DNA of 64,000 nucleotides from Gordionus sp. m RMFG-2023 (lineage: Eukaryota > Nematomorpha > Gordioida > Chordodea > Parachordodidae), in the NCBI RefSeq assembly GCF_954871325.1, contig NC_088775.1:88699561-88763560 (forward strand), read 5' to 3'. Below the pieces are notes generated by a model. That model worked only from the letters and a program-made list of their open reading frames with translations. It ran no database searches and had not been told where the DNA came from. Within the stretch, counting starts at the first letter, position 1. Every line of letters starts with the position of its first letter. This document shows, piece by piece, positions 36,582 through 47,025 of the stretch. The position numbers and the translations under genes were made by a program.

Positions 36582-37124
36582 ATAAATAAAAAATTATATA
36601 ATAATTTCATTTTTATATTTATACTTAAAAATTATAAAAAAATGTTGATAGAATTGTTATTCATGTATTTTAACGTCAGCGGACTTTTAGTTTACTTAAT
36701 ATTAATAATATCTCATTCTATTAGCATACCACCAAATCTAATATATTATAAAATTTGAATTTTATTGCTAAGGCCAAACCAAACATTTAAATATTTTCAT
36801 TGCCAATTAACGAAAATTATTCATTTTTTTATAAGGAAATCAAGGAGATACTTTACAGCCAAGATTGCTTTTTCTACCTCCTGTGGTCTCGCGTTAGATT
36901 TCAAACATCCCATTTTAATTATAAGATTTTTTTAAAAAAATATAACTATTATTATATGAAAATAGACAAATTAGCTATTTTTACATGTTTTAAAATGTAT
37001 ATTTTTTTTACATTATAATAATATATTTATTTTATAGTAATATTTAATTTATTATAATTGTGGAATATGTAAATCAAAACTTGATGTTATAATTTAGAAA
37101 AAAATGAGAATAATACGAATCTTT
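36582..37124. other. AT-rich spacer
   Basis: Probable 3' untranslated region of the sororin-like gene at the left; otherwise nothing is seen. Confidence 0.4.
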
Positions 37125-37132
37125 GTTTAAAC

Positions 37133-40039
37133 CAGGGATTCGAACCCGAACCCGGAGAAGTGAACCCGGGTTTTTAGAAAAAAACTCTGAACCCGAACCG
37201 AACCTGAACCCCATTTATAAAATTTTCAAAACCCCGAACCGAACCCAAGAATTTTATTTGAACCCGGGTTCAACCGGGTTCAGTGAATTATTTAAAATCA
37301 TATATTAATATATGTAAATACAAATATTATATTTTCAAATTTCCAATTAAATGAAGTGTTAATAAATTATAAACAACTTAATTCATTTATGCTATTTTTA
37401 AATTTATTCTCGATTCCTATTGGAGTGTTAAAAAATTTTAAACAATTGAATTAATTTACGCCATTTATTTTTAAATTTTTATCTTATTATTCTTAAAGAT
37501 TATTAATTAGAAAATGGTTAACAAATCAAAGTAAAAATTATTATATTGTTAATTTAAAAAATTCTAAACATCTAACTTAAAAATTGTTAAATGTAGGGCA
37601 GTTTTTGTGAACTTATTAAAATGATTTTAAAATTTATATATCATTTATTTTTGGTTCAGATTAATTTTTACAAGATATTAATGAAGTGCTTATTATAAAT
37701 GAAATTAAATTTATAAATATCTCTTTTTTAATTCTGAAATCATTGCTATTTATAAAAATTGTTCTCTTTTTATAGATTTAAGATTAAAGATATAGTCATA
37801 TTTGATAAGCATTTTACCCTTAATACAATAGAAAAAAAATCAATATGTTCATATTGCAAAGTAAAAATGTCTGGTAATCACTTGTCAAATTTAGAAAGAC
37901 ACCTGGAAAGAAATCACAACAATGAATATTTAAATGAAAAAACCAAATATCAGGAATTGTTTTTGGCAAAAAAACCTAAAATTAATATAGAAACCTTTTT
38001 TCCAAAAAAGCTTATAAGTATAAATATATCATCTAATGATTTGATGAGTTCTATACTAGAACTTGTTACTGTAAATGGCGGGCCTTTATCAATTATTGAA
38101 GATTCGGGATTTCAAAGAATTATAAATCCACTCCTTGCTGGGCTCAATTTAGTTATAAACAAAGAAAATTTATCCAGAACTATTAATAAAACAGCCCAAT
38201 CAATTAGAGACAAAATATCGAGAGAGGTAGAAGGAAAATTAATAAGTTTAAAAGTTGATGCAGTTCAACGACTAGATAGGTCAATTCTTGGTGTAAATAT
38301 TCAATTTATATCAAAGTCCATTATAAATTTGAGGACTCTTGGAATTGTAGAGCTGAAAGAGAGATGTACAGGAGAATATATAAAAGAGAATATATTAAAA
38401 ATTTTACTAAAATTTAAAATTAATATTGAACAAATATACACAATTACTTCTGATAATGGTTGTAATTTTTTAAGAGCTATAAAGCTCCTGCAACCTGAAA
38501 CTGATTATGATATAAGGAGTGAATCAGCAGATGAGGAAAATATGGATGTAAATGTATATAAATATGATATTGATGATATACAAAATACTTTTTTATCAAC
38601 TATTATATCCTATCCGATTTATAGTGTACGGTGTGCAGCTCACACACTTCAGCTGGCACTTCAAGATGCTATAAAATTATTACCTATTGTGGAAACCATT
38701 GCAAAAGCTAGGAGCCTAAATTTAAAATTAAGACATCCCACTTACCAAAAGTTATTAAAAAATATGAAACTCCCTAAGCCTGTGTTAGATTGCCACAGAT
38801 GGCATTCAACCCATGATATGTTAGAAAGGCTGATTTTACTAAAACCCAATATCGAAGATTTTTTTCAGAGCAATCTGATTATTTATTGACTGAAGATTGG
38901 AAAGAGTTAATAACGATTGTTGAAATTTTAAAACCGCTAAAAATCGCAACCAAACAATTCCAATCTGAACAGTTAACACTGACAGATTTTTATGCAGCAT
39001 GGTTAAGATGCTTCATCGAACTGGAAAAAAATCCAAACCATTTTGCTCAATTACTATATTCTTGTCTTAAGAACAGAGAAGAAAGGTTTATAAAGAACGA
39101 AATTCTCTTAGCTGCCATATAGCTGGACCCAAGATACAAGGTTAATTAAAAGCTTAGTAAATTAATTATTTTAGATTTATATTAAAATTGTTATTTTATG
39201 GAATATTTAAATATAAACAATATAAATCCTTAAATATTACAGGTATTACTAAGTGATGATGATAAGATTTGTGCGAAAAGGCATCTTGTCAATTTATGGA
39301 GACGAATTAAAAGCTTAACAACGCCGATTTTATCTGATGATATAAGTTCCGATGAAGTTATTGAACAAGAAGATGATTTAGAGAAATTGATACAACTTAA
39401 AGAAAGGCAGGAGAAAATACTTAAAAGAGGGCCAACGATTGCTGAGAAAAGTATTGAACAATAATTACTGGATTTAGCGATTATAAAAGATTAGATAAGA
39501 AGGAAAATATTTTGCATTTTGGGAGTCTGCTAAGCTGGAACACCCTGAATTATATATTTTATCTAAAATCTTATTTGCTGTTCCTGCAACCCAAGTTAAT
39601 TTATCATATTTTCACATATAAATACATTTAACATAGGTTAGCGTTGAAAGATCAATTTTCACATTTGAAATTCATTCTTTCACCACATAGATCGAGGATG
39701 AGTGAACAACTCTTGGAAGATATTATGCTAATACGTCTTAATAAAATTTTTAAAATTGATACATGACTATATGCTTTGTATTTTTAACTATATTTGCCTA
39801 TAAATAAAAAAAAAAATTTATTTTTTATATCAAATTTATGTCTAGTTTTTTATTATGATTTAAATATAGAATTTTTTTTATCAACTCAAAAATTCTTGAA
39901 CCCGAACCGAACCCGAACCAAACCCGGGTTCAAAAATATTTCCCTGAACCGAACCCGAACCGAACCCACCTTTTTTTTTATACCTTTAACCTAACCCGAA
40001 CCGAACCCGGGCAAAAATTTTGTCGGGTTCGCATCCCTG
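37133..40039 (+). mobile_element. hAT transposon, BED-finger transposase, GAACCC-rich ends
   Basis: 2907 bp with ends CAGGGATTCGAACCC / GGGTTCGCATCCCTG and an exact duplication gtttaaac (37125-37132, 40040-40047). Both subterminal regions are dense arrays of CCCGAACC or GGTTCGG words, probable transposase-binding sites. The transposase runs 37759-39475 on the plus strand, in pieces, with a dimerisation relic near 39520-39765. It is autonomous in layout but broken. Confidence 0.93.
37759..39122 (+). pseudogene. hAT transposase, N-terminal BED finger and catalytic core
   Basis: The first frame (37759-38889, 376 codons) contains a BED-type zinc finger: CSYCKVKMSG, then LERHLERNH (C2H2, about residues 31-54). 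It continues into the catalytic core with VDAVQRLDRSILGVNIQF, where the RNase H-fold aspartate follows LKVDA. Then come TSDNGCNFLRAI (second Asp) and RCAAHTLQLALQD (zinc-binding C/H). The frame ends early by a shift, and the protein resumes at 38886-39122 in another frame and again near 39241-39475. A late piece reads SKILFAVPATQV. At least two frameshifts or stops separate these parts. Confidence 0.85.
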
Positions 40040-41358
40040 GTTTAAACAATGTTCTTTCTTTCGAAATAAAGAACTTAGATATAGCCTTCCCTTGGATGAA
40101 ATTTATTTTGACGGAAGAGATGGATCTAATATAGTTTATTAGTTGTCACTTATATTTTTTAAATAAGAAAATTAATTTTCCGAGACATTTAGCAGGGACG
40201 AGAACCCTCCTTCTAAAAAAGAGTTCAGGTTTGGGTTCAGTGAAAAATCTCTGAACCTGTTTCGGGTTCACGTGGTTTCGGAGACTAGAAAAATAATGAC
40301 TTATAAAAATTAGTTAAAATACCAAGAGACATCATTTTAAAAAAATTTATAAAATTTTATGCATAGTAGAACATATGAAAGAAACAAGGGCAATAGTTAT
40401 AACATCTCAGTCACAAGTCTCGGTTGACTGAAGTCAGGAGTGAGAACAAATTTAATATTTAGTAACTCTTGAATCATTCTTAAAATTTTTTGTTCGTATT
40501 ATTTTTAAAAAAGTTTCAAATTTGCGGAATTAAAATGGCATTTTTGAAAATGAAATAAGCTTATTGGTAGTTTGAGGAATAATGATTGTATAAAATTTGT
40601 AAACATATTCTGTACCACTTAAAGGTGCTCCAAAGATAATTAAATTTTTCAGGGATAGTTGTCAAAAATTATCCATTAGAATACATCTCCAAAATTTGTC
40701 GTTTGATTGATCTAAAAATGCAAATATTATAAAATGAATTCCAGATAAGATATGAAGACTAAGAAATTTACATAATATAAAAGAATTGGGTTACCGATAA
40801 TCGTAGAAATATTTTATTAATTTAAGTTTAATATTTATTTATATTTAAGATCTATAAAATCTTTGAATTAATTTTTTGCTCATATATGTTTATAAAATTC
40901 AACTATTAATAATTAAATGCAAAATTGACATTACTTTATAATAAATAATTTTTTAATTTAAATGTTCCAAATCTGCGACGATTATGTTTTTTATATAAAA
41001 TATTTAATAAAATGATGATGATATTAAATTGATATAATAATGTATAATATCAAAAATATTCCTATGTTCAACATAGTTTTCTAGTGGCTATACTTGGTAA
41101 ACATATAACATTTTAAAAATAAAATGATGGCAGTTAAATTTTATAAATTTTACACCTGTATATAAATATTATTTTTATCATAGGTAAAATTAAATATGAA
41201 TTTACCTTTATTTATAAAAATATACCTCATATATCAAAAACAGGATTATCAACTAAAATTTTCAATATATTCTTTCTTCTATCATAAAAATCTAAAAGAA
41301 ACTTGATTCAAGGTGAAATAATATGGTATTATATCTGAGAGAGCATCTATAAAAAAGT

Positions 41359-41408
41359 ATCGCTTCTCGGCCTCTTGGCTAAGATCAAAGTGTAGTATCT
41401 GTTCTTAT
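41359..41408 (+). ncRNA. U2: U2 snRNA gene, 5' part (interrupted)
   Basis: The first 50 nt of U2 spliceosomal RNA, starting ATCGCTTCTCGG. It keeps stem I, the TAAGATCAAAGTGTAG stretch pairing with U6, and the branch-point recognition sequence GTAGTA at 41392-41397. The spelling ATCAAAGTGTAG is the arthropod-like form. The gene breaks after GTTCTTAT, where the retrotransposon begins. A TATA-like ctataaaaaa lies just upstream (41347-41356). Transcription from this start would now run into the retrotransposon. Confidence 0.95.
41397..41408 (+). repeat. Target-site duplication, left copy
   Basis: ATCTGTTCTTAT, native U2 sequence, repeated exactly at 46873-46884 on the far side of the retrotransposon. 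Confidence 0.93.
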
Positions 41409-41648
41409 AATTAAATTTACTTTAGATTAATATATTAAAATTAAAATTATTTTATTAAACTTATAAAACATTTTCTTCTTTTCAATTTTAAAACGCGATT
41501 AATATCCTACAGACTAGAGGCCATTTCTTATGGTAGTCTGCGCCGATCGTGACAATATTATCCACTGCGCAAGATCGCGGCCATTTTCTCTATAATTATA
41601 TGGCCTTATTGACGCCATTTCTTATTTTATTGAATATTCAACGTAAGT

Positions 41649-43505
41649 ATGCAACCAATTTTAATTGAAAACATTTTAATATATTATTTCCCCGCGCCCG
41701 ACCATTATAATTGCCCGGTGATTGGATGTGGCAAGGTATTTAGATGCCTTGAGTCGACAGCCCAGCGACACTCGTTGCTTAAACATCTGCGTCGTGATCA
41801 CCATCTTGAAATCGAAACGTCCAACATATGTTCAAGGTGTAACGCAGGTATAGGGGCATATCCATCTAAACACCGGTGCTCAGGACCCCCCGAAGTGGCG
41901 AGACCACCAACAACCTTCCTTTATGCGTGTGGAAGATGTAGCTGTTCTTTTCCTTCTACGAGAGGACTTAGAAACCACGTTCGTGCATGCAATCTTGCCC
42001 ACAGGCCTGACCCGATTTTAGCTTCAGTAGCAAGTCCGGAGGGAATGATCCATCCTATCCTAACTCCCGCCAGCCCGCTGGATATTTCTATACATCACCC
42101 CAATGAGAATCCACATTTGGCCTGGATTACTAACAGTGCCTCTCATAATACTAACCAACATGATGTAGTTATCCAGCAATCGATACCAACTCGTTCCGTG
42201 CAATGCCATTCAGCTCCCCGTATTATTGGATACCGGAGTCCGATGGCTAACATTGGCTCTCCCAATATATGGTCAACGAGACGTGCCGCCCAATCTTCCT
42301 GCACTCTCCCAACCCCATTGGTGTCCTCATGGTATCTTCAACCACGGGTTACATCACAGAACTCCGATACACGAGAACAATTGGTACTGCGCGGAGACTC
42401 CGATCAAACGACTCCCGTAATCGTAACTCGGGCCATAGCTCATCTTACTCCCCAGTCTACACCGATTAGAGCTAATTACGAGTCCGACTTTCCAGCATTG
42501 TCACCACCTCCAAGTCCGCTTCTCTCGGTGGCCATAACCCCCTCATCAGAGTTTCAAACTCCTTTATCGTACACCGGCCCAAGAATGGGTTACCGTACCC
42601 TAAGCTCCCCAGCACAAAGCAATACATTTGGAGCCCTCGCCTACTCGCCAAGTATCTCGCCTTCCCCACCAAGGCTAGTCATCGACGAGGAACCACCCTC
42701 AAGATCTTCCCCCACTTCCTGGCCATCTCATACACAAACTCAAATCCTGAGGCCAATTCATACCGATATTATACGTCAGAACCGTACTCAGCATCATTCC
42801 TTTGTGGCTTCTCGCTCGCCAATCCACGAATTCCAGTTTCCTCCATATCCAATTCAGCCTCGCATCATCGCACATCACCACCAACCTGCTCAACATCCTC
42901 AGGAGACGATCCAGCCTAATAGTTCTATTTCCGCTCAACTTCAACCTAATCCGCTCAATTCAGCCCGTACAAGAGTTCAACCTGATGCCCGCATGCGCCC
43001 CAGGCCCGACCAGCCTGTCCACCTCTTTCAACCAAATGCCCACGTTAGACGACCAGCACCCAGATCCCATCCACAAACCCATGTCGTCTCATCTCCCGTT
43101 CCAAATCGTATATTTAGACCCCCAATTCGTCGTACTTTCTTCCCGAACCATCAGTCCTATCGAACTAACTCGGGTGGTGCCATTCCAGTGCCCAGACCTC
43201 GTTCACATATTCATGGTCCCCCTCCGCCCACCTCAAATCCCATCACTAGGTCCCTAATTCGGCGGATTTTCTTCCCAAATCAGCCGTCCATTCAACTCAA
43301 CTTGGATGGTATCATTCCAGGAGCCAGACCTCGTCCACAAATCCATGGTCCCCCTGCGCCTGTCCAGAACCGCAGCACTAGGCCTCCCATTGGTCGTGTC
43401 TTCTTCCCGTATCATCCGTCCAATCGACCCAACTCGGAAGGTATCGTTCAGATCTCGTCCACAAATCCATGGTCCCCCTTCGCTTGCCCAGAATCGCAGC
43501 ACTAG
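41649..43505 (+). CDS. LINE protein, N-terminal part: zinc fingers and proline-rich repeats
   Basis: 618 codons from the first ATG. Three cysteine/histidine fingers occupy residues about 22-114: C22-x4-C27 with H45 and H51; C61-x2-C64 with H75 and C77; and C94-x2-C97 with H110 and C114. Such N-terminal fingers bind target DNA in R2-like elements, here presumably U2. The rest is proline-, serine- and histidine-rich and low in secondary structure. It ends in 44-residue tandem repeats (GRVFFP...SNRPNS.GI). The frame closes at 43505 because one repeat unit is 8 bp short. Before that change this frame and the next would have been one protein of roughly 1650 residues. Confidence 0.85.
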   Translation: MQPILIENILIYYFPAPDHYNCPVIGCGKVFRCLESTAQRHSLLKHLRRDHHLEIETSNICSRCNAGIGAYPSKHRCSGPPEVARPPTTFLYACGRCSCSFPSTRGLRNHVRACNLAHRPDPILASVASPEGMIHPILTPASPLDISIHHPNENPHLAWITNSASHNTNQHDVVIQQSIPTRSVQCHSAPRIIGYRSPMANIGSPNIWSTRRAAQSSCTLPTPLVSSWYLQPRVTSQNSDTREQLVLRGDSDQTTPVIVTRAIAHLTPQSTPIRANYESDFPALSPPPSPLLSVAITPSSEFQTPLSYTGPRMGYRTLSSPAQSNTFGALAYSPSISPSPPRLVIDEEPPSRSSPTSWPSHTQTQILRPIHTDIIRQNRTQHHSFVASRSPIHEFQFPPYPIQPRIIAHHHQPAQHPQETIQPNSSISAQLQPNPLNSARTRVQPDARMRPRPDQPVHLFQPNAHVRRPAPRSHPQTHVVSSPVPNRIFRPPIRRTFFPNHQSYRTNSGGAIPVPRPRSHIHGPPPPTSNPITRSLIRRIFFPNQPSIQLNLDGIIPGARPRPQIHGPPAPVQNRSTRPPIGRVFFPYHPSNRPNSEGIVQISSTNPWSPFACPESQH

Positions 43506-43700
43506 GCTTCCCACTGGTCGTGTCGTCTTCCCGAACTATCCGTCCAATCGACCCAACTCGGATGGTATCATTCCAGGAGCCAGAACTCGTCCACAAATCC
43601 ATGGTCCCTCTTCGCCTGCTCCGAATCGCAGCACTAGGCCTCCCATTGGTCGTGTCTTCTTCCCGACCCGTTCGTCCAATCGTCTCAACTCGGTCATTGG
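43100..43700 (+). repeat. 132-bp tandem repeat inside the LINE coding region
   Basis: The landmark tcgtccacaaatccatgg (or close variants) recurs at 43199, 43331, 43455 and 43587, spacings of 132, 124 and 132 bp. Each unit encodes 44 residues containing R-x-FFP and IHGP motifs. The 124-bp unit lacks 8 bp between ggtatcgttca and gatctcgtcc, relative to the ccaggagccagacc of its neighbours, which shifts the frame. Confidence 0.88.
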
Positions 43701-46590
43701 GATACCATTAGCTACGAACCAATATGAGGCGTTGAGTACCGATGATGACGTTGACGTGGTTGTATCCCAGGAGTCTACATCAACAAGGAGGGCAGCTCCA
43801 TCAACAAGGAGGGGAGCTCCATCAACAAGGAGTTCCATGCTAACACCGCGGGACACCACTCCGATGCTGCCATTTGTTGAGAGAATAGAGCGGTTCCTGA
43901 ATACACCTGCAGTAGAGGAAGACTGGACCTCGTTTACTGCGGTCATGGACGACTTGATCTCGACGGCCCACGAAATACTACGGATACGGCCTCGAGGTTG
44001 CAGAGTCCGGACACCTGGAAATGATAATGATAACACGGAGAATTCAGGTAATCCGGTGGACCGCAACAATATCGCTTGTGACGCGAAAGCAGTCCAAAAG
44101 CTTTACAACATTAACCGGAAAAGGGCAGTCCGCCATATTGTTGAAGGTTCCTCCCCTCGCTGTAATATAATCCGCGAGACCGTGCAAGCCCACTTCGAAT
44201 CAACAATCGGGATAGCAGCGAGCTGTGATACGTCAATCTACGGCATCCCGGAGATGGCATCACTGGAGATAACCAGCTTTACAGCGGAGGAAGTATCCCT
44301 CCAGTTACAGCGTGGCAACAACTCTGCTCCGGGTCCTGATCAACTGACCTTCAACAATTGGAGGAGACTTGACCCGCAGGCTACATTGTTAACCCACATC
44401 TTCAATGTATGCCTCAAGCATGGTAGGGTTCCTGACTCTTGGAAGCAGTCTGTGTCCGTGCTCATCCACAAGAAAGGTGATCAAGCAGATATCCTCAATT
44501 GGAGACCGATATCGTTAAACAACTGTATATACAAAACGTATACTGGTCTTCTAGCCAAGCGGATATCTACTCACGTGGATGATAACGGCCTTATCTCCAG
44601 AGGGCAGAAAGGGTTCATGCCCTATGATGGGGTCTTCGAGCATAACTTCGTGCTCCAAAACAATATATTGGAGGCGAGAAGATCGAAGAAGGAGTTGTGC
44701 GTGGCTTGGCTCGATTTAGCAAGCGCATTCAATTCCATACCCCATCTGGCGATGCTATCTGGTCTCAGGAGTGTTGGGGCTAATGAGCGTGTGGTTGACA
44801 TGGTGAAGGATCTATACAATGGGTCAAGAACTCGCTTCATCCTCAACAACGGGCTTACGGAGGAGATAACCTTCCACTCGGGCGTTAAGCAAGGATGTCC
44901 GCTCTCCGGCATCTTATTCAACATCGCCATAGATCCGCTACTGCGAAGGCAAGAGACTGATCCGATTGACTCTACCACTCTTGCATACGCAGACGATATT
45001 GTGTTATTGACGGGCTGCGCCGGAGATCTGCAGCGGAGACTCGATATCGTGGCTTCTGACTGCGAAAGAATTGGACTATCGCTAAATCCTGGAAAGTGCG
45101 CCGTTATGCATTTTAGTGGGCAAGCTCCAGTCGGGGTCCGCGAAAGCACCTTTAAAATCAATAGCGGTCGGCTCAGGTGCCTGAAAGAAGGTGAGTCAGA
45201 AGCCTTTCTGGGTAAACCAACAGGGTTCCTTTGTGATAAATATGATAATAATAACAGAACCTTGGAGATTACCCAGAAAATCAGCGGATCTAAGTTAGCC
45301 CCGTGGCAGAAGATAGACGCCATCAAAACGTTTGTCTTTCCCACGCTAAGCTTTCCAATGCGATGTGACCTCCTCGCGAAGACGGCCTGCGACAAGGTGG
45401 ACAAGGAGATTCGTATAATACTAAAGTCCTTATTAGCTCTTCCCCTATCTGCGGCTAACAACTACCTGTACGGGTCGCGGAAGTTAGGTGCTATCGGAAT
45501 CCCGCTGATGGCTGAGGATAGTGATATTTATCGGATCGACAACGCCTTCAAGCTTTTGACCTCAAAGGATCCCCTCGTCAAAGAGTTGGCCCTTGCAGAG
45601 CTTGGAGACACCGTCGCCAGTCGGACTGGAAAGCACCTGATGGATGTATCATCGGCTGACATCGCAGACTACCTATCTGGGGTAAATGATGAGCGCTTCA
45701 AAAACTCAGCAAACCCCTATAGGAATGCATGGACAAGGGCCCGTCAGGCTTCGTTGAGGCTCATAGTGAGGTGGAGGTTGGTTGATGGAGTTTTTACGTT
45801 GACAAAGGACGATTTTGTGCTGGATCCACATTGTCGTAGGTTGGTGGTAAAGCGATTGAGAGAGGCGATGAGGTCACAGAGGGACCGGGAACTTCGGGAG
45901 CTGAGGAACCAGGGCAAAGTCATGGAGTGTGTTGGTCAACACCCGGCGAGTCATTTCTTCCTCACGAGTGGACAATACACCTCATTTCGTGAATGGAGAT
46001 TTATACACCGGGCTAGACTCAACGAACTACCATTAAACGCGAGACCAGGCTGTTCAAGAGACCCGCGTTGTAGGAGGTGTGGACAATCAAACGAAACCCT
46101 CCCGCACGTCTTGAATCATTGCATGAGGTACTCGCGTTGGATGGTAGAACGCCACGACGCCGTCGTCGAACGACTTAAAACGACCGTAGCTGCAGAATTC
46201 TCAATTCTTGCGGAGAATCAAGTCGTCGACGATACACTCCTGAGACCGGACCTGGTGATAGCGAAAGGCAATCAAGCCTTTATAATCGACGTCACTATTC
46301 CCTTTGATAATCGCTTAGCTTCTTTGGACGCAGCTTACAACGAGAAGATAGCTAAGTATCAAGGGATAGTGCAGTTTCTGAAGCAAACTTACTCATCGGT
46401 AGATGTCGTGCCGATAGTGGTTGGGTCCCTGGGTTCCTGGTACGCAAAAAATGATTTCTTAATAAGGCGTATCTGTGCCAAGACCTACGGGAAGATGCTT
46501 CGGAAACTAATCGTCGCTGACGTCATTAAAGGATCTTGCAATCTCTATCATCAGTTTATTTCGGGGAGGATGAATGGTAGGAGGCAGTGA
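43306..46590 (+). CDS. LINE protein, C-terminal part: reverse transcriptase and restriction-like endonuclease
   Basis: 1094 codons; the true in-frame sequence begins near 43450, and the residues before that are an out-of-frame reading of the tandem repeat. The reverse transcriptase spans about residues 340-620: SAPGPDQLTF, WRPISLNNCIYK, AWLDLASAFNSIPH (first catalytic Asp), GVKQGCPLSGILFN, and YADD at 561-564 (44986-44997). A thumb-like region follows, then a CCHC knuckle CRRCGQSNETLPHVLNHC at about 922-939 (the H and final C are inside this span). The restriction-like endonuclease has PD at 981-982, D995 in FIIDVTIPFD, and a following K..KYQG. This order is diagnostic of R2, NeSL, R4 and Utopia-type elements. 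I see no Ulp1 protease and no upstream RNase H. The protein would nick U2 DNA and prime reverse transcription there. Confidence 0.93.
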   Translation: MVSFQEPDLVHKSMVPLRLSRTAALGLPLVVSSSRIIRPIDPTRKVSFRSRPQIHGPPSLAQNRSTRLPTGRVVFPNYPSNRPNSDGIIPGARTRPQIHGPSSPAPNRSTRPPIGRVFFPTRSSNRLNSVIGIPLATNQYEALSTDDDVDVVVSQESTSTRRAAPSTRRGAPSTRSSMLTPRDTTPMLPFVERIERFLNTPAVEEDWTSFTAVMDDLISTAHEILRIRPRGCRVRTPGNDNDNTENSGNPVDRNNIACDAKAVQKLYNINRKRAVRHIVEGSSPRCNIIRETVQAHFESTIGIAASCDTSIYGIPEMASLEITSFTAEEVSLQLQRGNNSAPGPDQLTFNNWRRLDPQATLLTHIFNVCLKHGRVPDSWKQSVSVLIHKKGDQADILNWRPISLNNCIYKTYTGLLAKRISTHVDDNGLISRGQKGFMPYDGVFEHNFVLQNNILEARRSKKELCVAWLDLASAFNSIPHLAMLSGLRSVGANERVVDMVKDLYNGSRTRFILNNGLTEEITFHSGVKQGCPLSGILFNIAIDPLLRRQETDPIDSTTLAYADDIVLLTGCAGDLQRRLDIVASDCERIGLSLNPGKCAVMHFSGQAPVGVRESTFKINSGRLRCLKEGESEAFLGKPTGFLCDKYDNNNRTLEITQKISGSKLAPWQKIDAIKTFVFPTLSFPMRCDLLAKTACDKVDKEIRIILKSLLALPLSAANNYLYGSRKLGAIGIPLMAEDSDIYRIDNAFKLLTSKDPLVKELALAELGDTVASRTGKHLMDVSSADIADYLSGVNDERFKNSANPYRNAWTRARQASLRLIVRWRLVDGVFTLTKDDFVLDPHCRRLVVKRLREAMRSQRDRELRELRNQGKVMECVGQHPASHFFLTSGQYTSFREWRFIHRARLNELPLNARPGCSRDPRCRRCGQSNETLPHVLNHCMRYSRWMVERHDAVVERLKTTVAAEFSILAENQVVDDTLLRPDLVIAKGNQAFIIDVTIPFDNRLASLDAAYNEKIAKYQGIVQFLKQTYSSVDVVPIVVGSLGSWYAKNDFLIRRICAKTYGKMLRKLIVADVIKGSCNLYHQFISGRMNGRRQ

Positions 46591-46872
46591 TTCAGACGAC
46601 ATCGCGTTTTTATTTATATTTATTTTTAATATCGCGCGTCTTATTGACTTCTCTACTTTTATATCGCGTTTAATTATATTCGTCTTTATAATATCGCTTA
46701 CTTTGCTATTCCATTTTCGCTGGTATTCTTTTTTTATATAGAACATATATATATATATATCGCTTATCATATTACATCGCATGTATTACATATGTTTATT
46801 ATCATATATCATATCATTGAAAATGCTATTTGGAATATTTTTTTTTAACATATCTTTTTTTTAAAATAAATA

Positions 46873-46884
46873 ATCTGTTCTTAT
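46873..46884 (+). repeat. Target-site duplication, right copy
   Basis: ATCTGTTCTTAT, an exact match to 41397-41408. It rejoins U2 sequence in register. Confidence 0.93.
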
Positions 46885-47025
46885 CAGCTTAATCTCTGGT
46901 ACGTCCCCTAATGGGGACCAGTATATTAAACTCATTTTTCGATATTTTGGGGAGGTGCTCTGGGCTTGCCTATCCCTCTCCTAAGGGTCAACCTAGTATT
47001 GCAGTATATCTAGGAGTGGCCCAAA
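46885..47025 (+). ncRNA. U2: U2 snRNA gene, 3' part (interrupted)
   Basis: This continues U2 exactly where the 5' part stops: CAGCTTAAT (stem IIa), GTCCCCTAATGGGGAC (a perfect stem IIb), and CATTTTTCGA (Sm site position). Stem III has GGGCTTGCC in its loop. Stem IV is CCTAG...CTAGG around TATTGCAGTA, the loop bound by U2B''. Both parts together give 191 nt, the normal U2 length, with stems preserved by paired changes. The Sm site reads ATTTTTCG where the usual form is ATTTTTGG. The 3' end near GGCCCAAAC is inferred by comparison. An AAAAAAGATAATTTAGA stretch after it could serve as a 3' box. Confidence 0.93.

Larger units (their letters stand above)
41409..46872 (+). mobile_element. U2-inserted non-LTR retrotransposon, R2/NeSL/Utopia-like
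   Basis: A 5464-bp LINE lies in sense orientation within the U2 gene, between exact 12-bp copies of U2 sequence. It comprises a 5' region (41409-41648), coding sequence for N-terminal zinc fingers, a proline-rich tandem repeat, reverse transcriptase, a CCHC knuckle and a restriction-like endonuclease (41649-46590), and a 282-bp 3' region ending in an A/T-rich ttaaaataaata rather than a long poly-A. Endonuclease type, single-protein layout and the U2 target match the published Utopia lineage. The other U2-targeting group, Keno (Tx1/L1 clade), uses an AP endonuclease, which is absent here. One frame break interrupts the coding region, so this copy is probably inactive but recent in appearance. 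Confidence 0.9.

Noticed and set aside
44622-45461. 279-codon minus-strand frame
   Set aside because: Antisense shadow of the LINE reverse transcriptase, with no recognisable protein of its own.
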